56,357 nucleotides of DNA, taken from NCBI RefSeq assembly GCF_010692395.1, contig NZ_JAAHHS010000027.1, positions 1 to 56,357 on the forward strand, read 5' to 3'. Of this stretch, positions 10,778 to 19,646 are shown in pieces; position 1 is the stretch's first letter; the number at the start of each line of letters is the position of its first letter. The translations under genes were made by a program, and so were the position numbers. This stretch comes from Moorena sp. SIO3H5. GTDB taxonomy: Bacteria; Cyanobacteriota; Cyanobacteriia; Cyanobacteriales; Coleofasciculaceae. A model generated the notes under the pieces. It was not told the origin of the DNA, did no database searches, and was given only the letters and a program-made list of their open reading frames with translations.

Positions 10778-10967
10778 GATTTCTCAATTAATCGAATAAA
10801 CAGCGCGTAAGCATTCAGCTGTCAGCCGTCAGCAGTCAGCCGAAGGCCTTTGGCCACGCTACGCGAACAGCCCTCAGCTAATCAAGGGGAAGTAGTAAAA
10901 GCTATAGTGTGGCACAGGCTAGAAGCCTGTGAAGTATCAGCTGATAGCTGATAGCTGATTACTGAAA

Positions 10968-11100
10968 GCTGTTCGCGTAGCGTGTGCGTAGCACATAAGC
11001 TGATAGCTGATAGCTGTTCGCGTAGCGTGTGCGTAGCACATAAGCTGATAGCTGATAGCTGTTCGCGTAGCGTGTGCGTAGCACATAAGCTAATAGCTGA
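10968..11100. repeat. 45-bp tandem repeat, about 3 copies
   Basis: gctgttcgcgtagcgtgtgcgtagcacataagctgatagctgata starting at 10968, 11013 and 11058. Confidence 0.9.
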
Positions 11101-11113
11101 ATACTTACAAAAA

Positions 11114-11144
11114 AATAGCCGTGGAAATACTATCCACGGCTATT
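11114..11144 (-). terminator. Intrinsic-terminator-like hairpin on the minus strand
   Basis: AATAGCCGTGGA aatacta TCCACGGCTATT; T7 run follows the stem on the minus strand, 3' of ORF 11288-11488. Confidence 0.55.
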
Positions 11145-11287
11145 TCAATTCCACAATAAGTCCGTTGAAATTGTTTTAGGTGCGCTGCATACCTATGTCA
11201 CTCAGTTCCTAAACCTAACCTGATGTGATCCTATTTGAGCAGACCGGAATTTTTGACTGGGGGGAAACCCCCCAGAAATTCAAGGTG

Positions 11288-11488
11288 TTATGGCAACAGC
11301 CAATACTTGTTGAGTGTAGTCATCACTTCGCCTGGAACGTCAGTCGGCTCCAGAGGAGTCCATTCGCAAATCTCTGCATAACCTAGGGCATACATCCTCT
11401 GCATACTATAAATTACTGCTTCCCGAGACCCTTTCAAAGTGTGCTGAGCAGCTTGTTTTTTGAAGTTTTGAGTAAATCCTTGTCGCAT
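11288..11488 (-). CDS. Small hypothetical protein (66 aa)
   Basis: Intact ORF with non-repetitive composition and a downstream terminator-like hairpin. Confidence 0.45.
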   Translation of the reverse strand: MRQGFTQNFKKQAAQHTLKGSREAVIYSMQRMYALGYAEICEWTPLEPTDVPGEVMTTLNKYWLLP

Positions 11489-11746
11489 AATTTAACAATT
11501 GAACTCATTGTGGTTATTTAATGATTATTGTAATGATTATATTTTTGTTTGTCAAGGGTTTTTAAAAAGTTTTTTTTAGGGAATTTTAGGATTAATAAAA
11601 AACAGCAATGTTATGAAATATAGCAATTATCAAACTTGTGTAGAATTGCTATAATAACTAATATAGTTACAGCAGTTTGCATAACTATCAGCTACACAGG
11701 ATTGTCTTTCCTGCTCCCTATTCCCTATTCCCTGTTCCCTTTGCTC

Positions 11747-12322
11747 ATGACACAATCAATCTTGAGGATGCCAGAAAATGCCAGATTAACATCCCAACAG
11801 TTTTACGACCTGTGTTGTGCTAATCCCGACTGGAAACTAGAGCGAACCGTACAAGGAGATTTGGTAATTATCGCTCCAACTGGTGGAGAAACAGGAGCAA
11901 GAAATGCTAATCTCCTGATTCGTTTGGGAATCTGGAATGAACAATCTCAACTAGGAATAGTTTTTGACTCATCCACAGGATTTCATTTACCTAACGGAGC
12001 TGATCGTTCACCCGATGTAGCGTGGGTTAAGCGGGAAAGATGGGAGGCTCTGACACTGGCACAACGGGAAAAATTTCCACCCCTAGCACCAGATTTTGTA
12101 ATCGAATTAATGTCTCCCAACGACAACCTGAAACCAGCCCAACTAAAAATGCAGGAATACTTAGAGAATGGCGTAAAATTGGGTTGGTTATTCAACCGAT
12201 TAGCCAAGCAAGTGGAGATTTATCAATTTGGGAAACCTAAATTAGTATTAAAGCAGCCTGATAAATTATTAGGAGAACCAATTTTGCCTAATTTTGTTCT
12301 CAGTCTCGATGGTTTTTGGTAA
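11747..12322 (+). CDS. Uma2/DUF820-family putative restriction endonuclease-like protein
   Basis: MTSQQFYDLCCANPDWKLE-type N-terminus, FHLPNGADRSPDVAWVKRERW, PDFVIELMSPNDNLKPAQLKMQEYLENGVKLGWL; start placed at the ATG after a CCCT heptamer tract. Confidence 0.85.
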   Translation: MTQSILRMPENARLTSQQFYDLCCANPDWKLERTVQGDLVIIAPTGGETGARNANLLIRLGIWNEQSQLGIVFDSSTGFHLPNGADRSPDVAWVKRERWEALTLAQREKFPPLAPDFVIELMSPNDNLKPAQLKMQEYLENGVKLGWLFNRLAKQVEIYQFGKPKLVLKQPDKLLGEPILPNFVLSLDGFW

Positions 12323-12447
12323 TAAATTGGTAAGCTATCAGCTAATGCGCTATCACAGGCTAGAAGCCTGTGCCACGCACGAGTTTTGAATAACAAAAGC
12401 TGACTGCTGACGGCTGACCACTGACGACTGAATACTGACAGAAAAAT

Positions 12448-12485
12448 ACCCCGACAAGATCTACATTACTATAATCTCTCGGGGT
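12448..12485 (+). terminator. Terminator-like hairpin ACCCCGA...TCGGGGTTTT
   Basis: 7-bp stem with T-rich tail downstream of the Uma2 gene. Confidence 0.5.
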
Positions 12486-12665
12486 TTTGATGTTTTTGGT
12501 TATTACCTCGCACTCCTTGGCTTACAGATAGCGTCGAGTGGTTAAGCGTTGTAACCTATTGAGCGGCTATGCCAAAGATAATCAATTTCTAAGGGTGTGG
12601 TTATTTCAGGGAAAAACTAGCTGAAATAACAATTGATTATCTAGTAATATAGCTTGGTGCTTTTA

Positions 12666-13025
12666 TCATTCGCACTCAAAGTCCACTGGTCCGTCTCCTT
12701 CCACTAGAAAGAAGGCACCATACTCAGGCAGGGGCAGGACTATATCCTCATTTGGGTCTATGACGGTTGACTGGTGCATAGCTGAGTCTCGTACTTTTAC
12801 TACCTTGGAAGATTCGTTATGTAGTTTAGCAAGCAGATAGTCATAATCAGGAGTAACTTCAACTACGCAAAAGTGCTCATCGGGATTCTGCAGGTAAGTG
12901 ACCTTTCCTCCGCAGCAATACCCGGCAAGTGCTTCCCCGGGATTAAGCGCGAAGGTGACGATTACTGTTAGTGCTACTAGGGCTACAGTTAACACTTTGC
13001 TTAGGCTAGTTTTGATTGTCTTCAT
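12666..13025 (-). CDS. Small putative secreted protein (119 aa)
   Basis: N-terminal signal peptide MKTIKTSLSKVLTVALVALTVIVTFALNPGEALAG; Cys-containing mature part. Confidence 0.6.
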   Translation of the reverse strand: MKTIKTSLSKVLTVALVALTVIVTFALNPGEALAGYCCGGKVTYLQNPDEHFCVVEVTPDYDYLLAKLHNESSKVVKVRDSAMHQSTVIDPNEDIVLPLPEYGAFFLVEGDGPVDFECE

Positions 13026-13099
13026 GTTTTTTATTGCTGTTTATTGTTGCTATTTCCAGCTAGTTGAAGTTGGTGGGTTTGTCTGGAAATCGTATTATA

Positions 13100-13215
13100 C
13101 CATTGGTTTGAGCGATCGCTAGCCAACGCCCTTCGGGCTAATCGCCTTTGGCGGAAGCTGAGGCCGTAGGCCACGCTACGCGTTCGCGTAGCGTCGGCTT
13201 TGCCGAAACGCTTCC
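13100..13215. repeat. Mosaic of short palindromes including HIP1
   Basis: GCGATCGC, GCCCTTCGGGC, GGCCGTAGGCC, ACGCTACGCG-tt-CGCGTAGCGT, CGGCTTTGCCG, GCTTCCGGAGC in succession. Confidence 0.8.
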
Positions 13216-13659
13216 GGAGCGTTTTTACCCAATCCATCGGGCAAGTATTGCTATCGGTGAGCGTAATTGATGGGAGATTGGAAGATCTTTTAATGGCGTT
13301 GCTTAATAATGGAATGATTTTAAGAGTTTTGTGGAATGGGCATCTTGCCCGTTCAGGATCTTTGTGGAATGGGCATCTTGGTGGAACTGGCATCTTGGTA
13401 GAACTGGCATCTTGCCAGTTTCCTCCTTATTTTCGTGCGGGCAGGATGCCCACTCTACTGTTATTCAAAAGAAGATTTAGCAACGCCGCTAATTCTGGAT
13501 CTACCAGTGACGTTAGTGAACTTAAGCCGTCAAGTCCAGTCACCCCTTGAGTTAGGATTTTTGTAAATTTTATTGAAGCCTTGTCTTTATATTTTTTTTT
13601 GTTTATCTAAGTCAAAGAGTTATCATACCACATCCGTTGGCAATAATAAAAATGTATTG

Positions 13660-13850
13660 GATGCAAGGCAGAAGGCAGAAGCTAGAAGGCAAAAGGCAGA
13701 AGCTAGAAGGCAAAAGGCAAAAGGCAAAAGGCAAAAGGCAAAAGGCAAAAGGCAAAAGGCAAAAGGCAATAGTCAAGAGGCAAAAGGCAATAGTCAAGAG
13801 GCAATAGTCAAGAGGCAATAGTCAAGAGGCAAGAGGCAAAAGAGTTTCAG
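13660..13850. repeat. STRR heptamer array (AGGCAAA/AGGCAAG)n
   Basis: More than 15 near-perfect 7-bp units. Confidence 0.95.
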
Positions 13851-14495
13851 GGGTTTTTTTATTTAATCAAAGGTCGTTATGCGCTAAAAATTATCATAAA
13901 AATTACACCTAAAAAAAACGATGTTCTGAAAGAAATGCTAAGGGATAGCTTTGTATGTAAACTATAAGCTATCAGCTGCAGCGTTTTTATAACTATTAGG
14001 TACACAGATTTTTTTCGGTCACCTGTTCTTTGATAGAAAGCTCTTATAAGGCAAAAAAAGTAGTAAATGTAAACATATCAAATACATTCCATCAGAGAAT
14101 TAAAGATTTGATATAGACTATGGAAACGTATTTACAATCCTCTCAGAATAACTTAAGTTAGTATCCAATCAAACCTGTTAAACTACTTTAGTTTATGACT
14201 CAATCTAGATAAAAATAAAAAAATATATAAAATAATTTAGCAATTATTAAATCTATAGTCTAAGCTTTCAGAAGCTCTAAAGGTAACAGAATATTATTCG
14301 TGACGTTTGTCAGCTAACCACAGTCAACCCTAAAGGTCAACCATAAAACTACCTAAAAATAGCTAGACTTTCAGGGGTCGATTCTAGTATCAGCTGTACA
14401 ACAAAACATCCTAATTTAACGTAACCTCTAGGATTTTTTTTCTTACGATTGGGAACTCTTATAGATAAGCCTTAGGTTTATTTAAATGTAATGTT

Positions 14496-16868
14496 ATGAC
14501 AAATCTCAACAGTGTTCTTCAACGAGACCCATTTGCGGACAGTACATTAGTTGTAAACGATGAAGGGATTACCATTCGCCGGATCGACGGCAGTAGGAAT
14601 AATTTAGACCAAGTTTCTTTGGGTATCCCTAATACGCCCTTGCTGCGTTTGGGTCCAATTGAGTATGAAGACGGAATCCAGTCACCGGCGGGTATTGCAT
14701 TTGATGCAGAAGGCAATGCTCTGATTGGTATAGATGGCAATACTGTTACTCGCCAACCGATTCCGATATTTACCCAAGCCGAAGCAGACCGATTAAATGG
14801 ATTGGGATTGAATGTCATATCCAATACAGAGGGATTAAGCAATGTACCTGATGCGCCTTTTGTATTGCTTAACCCACCCGATCGCCCTAGTACCCGAGTG
14901 ATCAGCAATGCCACTTCTAACTTAGAAGAAGGAGAGTCTGATCCCAATGGCAATGACTTAAGTGCTTTCATTTGGGCTTTTGGTCAGTTTGTCAACCACG
15001 ACACTGATTTAGCAGCGAATGGGTCAAAAGAAGAGAACGAAAACCGGTTAGAATCACTCAATTTCCCCATTGACATTCCCGCAGATGACCCGAATTTTCC
15101 ACCAAACACTCCTCCCACTCAAGAAATTTCTACACAGGCAGATGGTGGCTTGCAGTTTGACTTTGAACGGGATGCCTTTTTACCCGGTACTGGGGAGTCT
15201 GGGAGCCCAGGACAAGCCATTAATATTGTTACCTCTTGGCTTGATCTTTCTGTAGTTTATGGGTCTACTGAAGAAGAATATCAAGCAATTCGTGCTTTTT
15301 CAGAAGGTCGCCTCAACGTCTTCTCAGATGAAACAGTTACCACTAATGACGACTTGTTACCCCTTAACATCACAGGTGCTGATGGAGAACTGATCAGTGG
15401 TAAAGGGGCTTTTATGGATGTGGGTTTTCTAGCGGGGGATACACGAGTTAACGAGAACGATAGTTTGGCATCCCAGCATACCCTCTGGATGCGTAACCAC
15501 AACCGCCTTGCCCAAGAACTTTATCGGTTTCATACTGACTGGACAGATGAGCAGATATATCAACGCTCTCGCCAGATTAATATTGCCCAATATCAAACTA
15601 TTGTGCTGTACGAGTGGCTCCCCCTGATGTTGGGTAATGTGATCACGGACTACAGTGGCTATAACTCTAATCAAACTCCAGAAGTTACTAGTGAATTTGC
15701 TGCTGCTGGTCTTCGTGTTGGTCATACCCAAACCAATAACCGTATCGACACTATTGATGCGGATGGTAATCTCACAAGTTTGCCATTACTGAGCACATTT
15801 AGTTCACCAAATATCAATGATAGTAGCGATATAGATAATATCTTGCGCGGTGCGAGTCAAACAATTACTGAAGACGTTGATACTAATATAGTTTTTGACC
15901 TGCGCAATGCTTTAGTACCAGGAGCGATCGGATTTGACCTTTACTCTGCTAATCAGCAACGGGGACGAGATCATGGTTTGGCTGACTATAACCAAGTGCG
16001 AACCAGTCTCGGTCTACCACGGGTGACTACTTTTGCCGAAATTACTTCAAATTCAGAGTTGGCAAATACTCTCGAAAACCTCTACAACACTGTAGAAGAT
16101 ATCGACTTATTGATTGGGCTATTTGCAGAAGATGCTGTTGCTCCATCGAGTGCCGGAGAAACTATTCAAGCAATGCTATGGGAGCAATACGAGCGGATAC
16201 GGGATGCTGACCGCTTTTGGTTCGAGAGACCGATTGAAGATGGCGGTTTCTTTACCCAAGAGGAAATTGCAGCGATAAAGGAAGTGACCTTTGCTGACAT
16301 TATCAAGCTCAACACCGAAATTACTACAATTGCAGACAATGCCTTTATAATCAGCTCCGACAACAATCCTTCCTCTGATGGACTGCTAGATTTAACCGGC
16401 TTGTCGGGACAAGCTACAGCAACTGTGACTAGAGAGGCGGACTATGACAATTTAATTGGCTTTTATGTAATTGCTGATCAACAGGGAACGATAATTGATT
16501 CGATCACTGGTCAATCTTTTACGCCTGGCCAAGACGGTTATGCAGAAGCGGCTATTGATGCTAGCGTGGTTGAATTCAACGTAGAGGAAAACTTGACCAC
16601 GGTGAATTTTGATGTTACTCTCCCTGGTGGCTCTCTCCTAGCTCCCTACTTAGTTACAGATGGGGATTTGGATGATGTAGAAAATGGCGATGCTGAGGTA
16701 TTATTTGCTTTCACAGCTGCTAACAGTGATGGCATGAGCCACATCCTTGAACTTGGAAATAGCAGTGACAACACATTCACATTCGCCTTTGAAGATTTAA
16801 GTGCTAATGACAGTGAAGAAAGCGATCGCGACTTTAACGATCTAGTGATTGACCTGACTATTTTATAA
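14496..16868 (+). CDS. Animal-type heme peroxidase with DUF4114-like C-terminal domain
   Basis: FGQFVNHDTDL distal His, TLWMRNHNRLAQEL, LRVGHTQTNN, QQRGRDHGLADYNQVR; C-terminal FTFAFEDLSANDSEESDRDFNDLVIDL. Confidence 0.88.
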   Translation: MTNLNSVLQRDPFADSTLVVNDEGITIRRIDGSRNNLDQVSLGIPNTPLLRLGPIEYEDGIQSPAGIAFDAEGNALIGIDGNTVTRQPIPIFTQAEADRLNGLGLNVISNTEGLSNVPDAPFVLLNPPDRPSTRVISNATSNLEEGESDPNGNDLSAFIWAFGQFVNHDTDLAANGSKEENENRLESLNFPIDIPADDPNFPPNTPPTQEISTQADGGLQFDFERDAFLPGTGESGSPGQAINIVTSWLDLSVVYGSTEEEYQAIRAFSEGRLNVFSDETVTTNDDLLPLNITGADGELISGKGAFMDVGFLAGDTRVNENDSLASQHTLWMRNHNRLAQELYRFHTDWTDEQIYQRSRQINIAQYQTIVLYEWLPLMLGNVITDYSGYNSNQTPEVTSEFAAAGLRVGHTQTNNRIDTIDADGNLTSLPLLSTFSSPNINDSSDIDNILRGASQTITEDVDTNIVFDLRNALVPGAIGFDLYSANQQRGRDHGLADYNQVRTSLGLPRVTTFAEITSNSELANTLENLYNTVEDIDLLIGLFAEDAVAPSSAGETIQAMLWEQYERIRDADRFWFERPIEDGGFFTQEEIAAIKEVTFADIIKLNTEITTIADNAFIISSDNNPSSDGLLDLTGLSGQATATVTREADYDNLIGFYVIADQQGTIIDSITGQSFTPGQDGYAEAAIDASVVEFNVEENLTTVNFDVTLPGGSLLAPYLVTDGDLDDVENGDAEVLFAFTAANSDGMSHILELGNSSDNTFTFAFEDLSANDSEESDRDFNDLVIDLTIL

Positions 16869-17171
16869 TAGTTAATCTTCCAGTAGGGTGGGCAAAGTAA
16901 TCTAATCCTGAATACTCAGTAAGCATTCAGCTATCAGCCCTCAGCCGTCAGCTAATCAACGGGAGGTAGTAAACAAGCTGGGGGGTGCTGCTACGGCTGG
17001 TTGAAAATCCCTGCTCGTTTTACTGATCCGACCCCGTGCAGTTAAAGCGCCTGCTACCTGATAGCTGATAGCTGACGGCTGAACGCGCACGCGTGCGCGT
17101 AGCGCATATGCTTACAATACTCACGCATAACCAAACGCTTTTTGCCCACCCTACAAGCTAGTGCCACTAAT

Positions 17172-18131
17172 TTACTGAGCAGCTAAGCTAAAACTCCTTT
17201 GTACAACAGCACCACGTTTCCCGAGGGATTTTGGTTGCTGTTGATCCACACTATACAAAACACCTCCCGCATTCCCTGATCTAACAGTCAGTTTTTGTTT
17301 AGCAATCCAGGTTTTCTGATATCCCTTGGGTAAGGTGTCTTCCAACTCGATTTTGCCATCAACTACCACTCGTACCCAAGTTTGCTCTGTAATACTCAAG
17401 CGTACTTTAATTAATGGATTAGATGGGGAAGGTTTGGGTGTGGGGGGTGGTTTAGGTTCGGGCTTAGGGGCTGGTGCTGGTTGTTCTGGTTTATCTGGGG
17501 TTGTCTGCTCCTGAACAACGGATGAGTTTTCGATCTGTTGATTAGTGAGATAGGTGAAAACGGTGTTGAGTAGATAAATTAGTCCACCAGCAACACTGAC
17601 CAAGCTTACTATTATGATGTAAGGATAATAGGGTTCTATGCTTTTGGCTACAGTCTTAACAGTCTTGCTTTTGGCTAGAATCTTAGGAATCTTTTGAGGA
17701 GAGTTTGGAGTCTGAGATTTCTCTTCTGAAGAGGTACCGGTATACAAGACTAAAGCACCAGACTCAGTGTTGTCGGTGTTATCGGTATTATCGGTATTAT
17801 CGGTATTATCAGTGTTCTCGGTTTTCAAGGACAATCCAGAATTAACTGGAAATGTTTTGGCTATCCCTGGACCATCTAGACCGAAAAACTCTGCATAGCG
17901 ACGAATGAAGCCTTGAATGTAAACTGGCTCGGGCAACCGCTCCGATTGCCCTGCTTCAAGGGCTTGCAATATATGCAATCGAATAAAGGTTTTGTCAGCG
18001 ACTTCCTGAATAGGTATAGATTTCTCCTGCCTGAGTTGGCTGAGATAAGTCCCTATTTTCTGGAGTTGCTCCTCTTGCTCTAGACTTAAGTGGCTCACCA
18101 AATCTCTCCACCCATTAATCCACGTTAACAA
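17172..18131 (-). CDS. RodZ-like HTH/DUF4115 membrane protein
   Basis: LSQLRQEKSIPIQEVADKTFIRLHILQALEAGQSERLPEPVYIQGFIRRYAEFFGLDG; one TM segment; Pro-rich linker; C-terminal beta domain. Confidence 0.8.
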   Translation of the reverse strand: MLTWINGWRDLVSHLSLEQEEQLQKIGTYLSQLRQEKSIPIQEVADKTFIRLHILQALEAGQSERLPEPVYIQGFIRRYAEFFGLDGPGIAKTFPVNSGLSLKTENTDNTDNTDNTDNTDNTESGALVLYTGTSSEEKSQTPNSPQKIPKILAKSKTVKTVAKSIEPYYPYIIIVSLVSVAGGLIYLLNTVFTYLTNQQIENSSVVQEQTTPDKPEQPAPAPKPEPKPPPTPKPSPSNPLIKVRLSITEQTWVRVVVDGKIELEDTLPKGYQKTWIAKQKLTVRSGNAGGVLYSVDQQQPKSLGKRGAVVQRSFSLAAQ

Positions 18132-18824
18132 TTTTTATACATAAACACCGGATAGTAACATCTCCTGGGCATCTCACCATAGAACTTATAAAAAGTTAAC
18201 AAAAATTAACAATATCGCCAATTGGCTGAAGAAATAGGAAAACTCTCTCATTGTAGGGTATGGTTTCCATTGGCATCCTCCCCCGGCGGGAACAATCGGA
18301 GCGCTGGGGGATTTCCAGGTTATACCGAGTTGCATTCAAAGAGAGTAGATTGGTTGGATAAAGAGATGGGGAAATGGGGAGATGGGGAGATTGGTGGAAG
18401 AGGAAGTTATACCTTTGACCCCAACTTGATATCAGTGTGAGTCTTTACCCTTTCGTTGAGTTGGCTTACTTTAACCATTCAGCCGTTGGCTATTCCCTTA
18501 CCGTAGTCAACGCCTGACAGCTGTTCGGTGTAGCGTGGCCTTTGGCCAACGGCTGAATGCTGTTCGGTGTAGCGTCCGCGAGCGCGCATATGCTTAAGAA
18601 TTATCAGCTAATCTTTGGCAATAATTTCAGGCATGATTTTGTTTGCTTTATTTATCGTAAATTTATGCTTTAATAAGACTTTTATAAGCCAATATTATTA
18701 TTGGTAAAGTTTATTAATTTATCTATAATACTTAGCAGTATTTTAACTTGTTATTTCCTAAAGCAAAATCAAAGTTTTATCGTTTCGCTCTACTAATCAA
18801 AGTTTAGCAAAAATAGCGTTTTGT

Positions 18825-18975
18825 GTAGCTATAAGGTACACAAAATTTTTGCCTCTTCCCTCTTCTGACTTCCCTCTTCCGACTTTCCTCTTTTCTGCTC
18901 CCTGCTCCCTGCTCCCTGCTCCCTGCTCCCTAAAACCAAGACATTTGTACCTCACAAGTCGTAGAATTGCTATAA
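18825..18975. repeat. Composite repeat: inverted arms around a CTCCCTG heptamer array (copy A)
   Basis: agctataaggtacacaaaattttt ... (ctccctg)n ... atttgtacctca...aattgctata. Confidence 0.65.
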
Positions 18976-19109
18976 AAGACATGTTGGAAACAAAATGTCA
19001 ACTTCTCACGGTGGTTATAACTGCCAAGTCATTTTTTTTTCCCCGACTAAAGTAAGGATTTAGGGTGTAGGGTATTGACAAGAGCGATACAAAGAGATAG
19101 GATTGCGAT

Positions 19110-19610
19110 CGTGACCAAATAAAAGCCGATAGAACTAAATCAACAACGATTCAAGCAGTTGCCGAAGGAGGGAGTGGTAGAAATGCTCATTACTGTAGCG
19201 AAGGCTATAGCTCAGCAGCAAGCAACAATAGAAGAACTGAAACAAAAAATAGATAAACTGTCTGTAAGTAGCAGAATTAGAACGCAAAATTTTATCAAAG
19301 CCGCTATCACACAGACCTAGTCAAAAAAAAGAAAAATCAGAAATTAATAAAAACAAGATACAGGATAAAAATCTAAACGTCAACCATGCAGATAGCAAGG
19401 ACATCCAGGAAAAACCTGGAGTGGCTCTCGGCCTAAGAATCCTTGGCAAAATACTGCTAATTTATCGGCTAATTGATTAAGTTTAGTAAATATTAAGTTT
19501 AGTAAAAAAAATGCTCTACTTAGGGGTGGTCTGTGATAGATGTTGAGCAAGCTAGACCGGCTCAACTTGATAAAACTGCACTTGCTCCTGGTTTGATTCC
19601 ATAACCAACG
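19110..19610 (+). pseudogene. IS66-like transposase N-terminal remnant, frame-disrupted
   Basis: EMLITVAKAIAQQQATIEELKQKI coiled-coil; KPLSHRPSQKKEKS; QGHPGKTWSGSRPKNPW in other frames. Confidence 0.5.
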
Positions 19611-19646
19611 TTGCTGAATCCTTAGATAGAATTCAAGGGAATTTTT

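Noticed and set aside
10982-11179. 65-aa ORF MCVAHKLIADSCSRSV...
   Set aside because: Translation of a 45-bp intergenic tandem repeat; no RBS or domain
13573-13821. 82-aa and antisense 68-aa ORFs over the heptamer array
   Set aside because: Low-complexity translation of an STRR array
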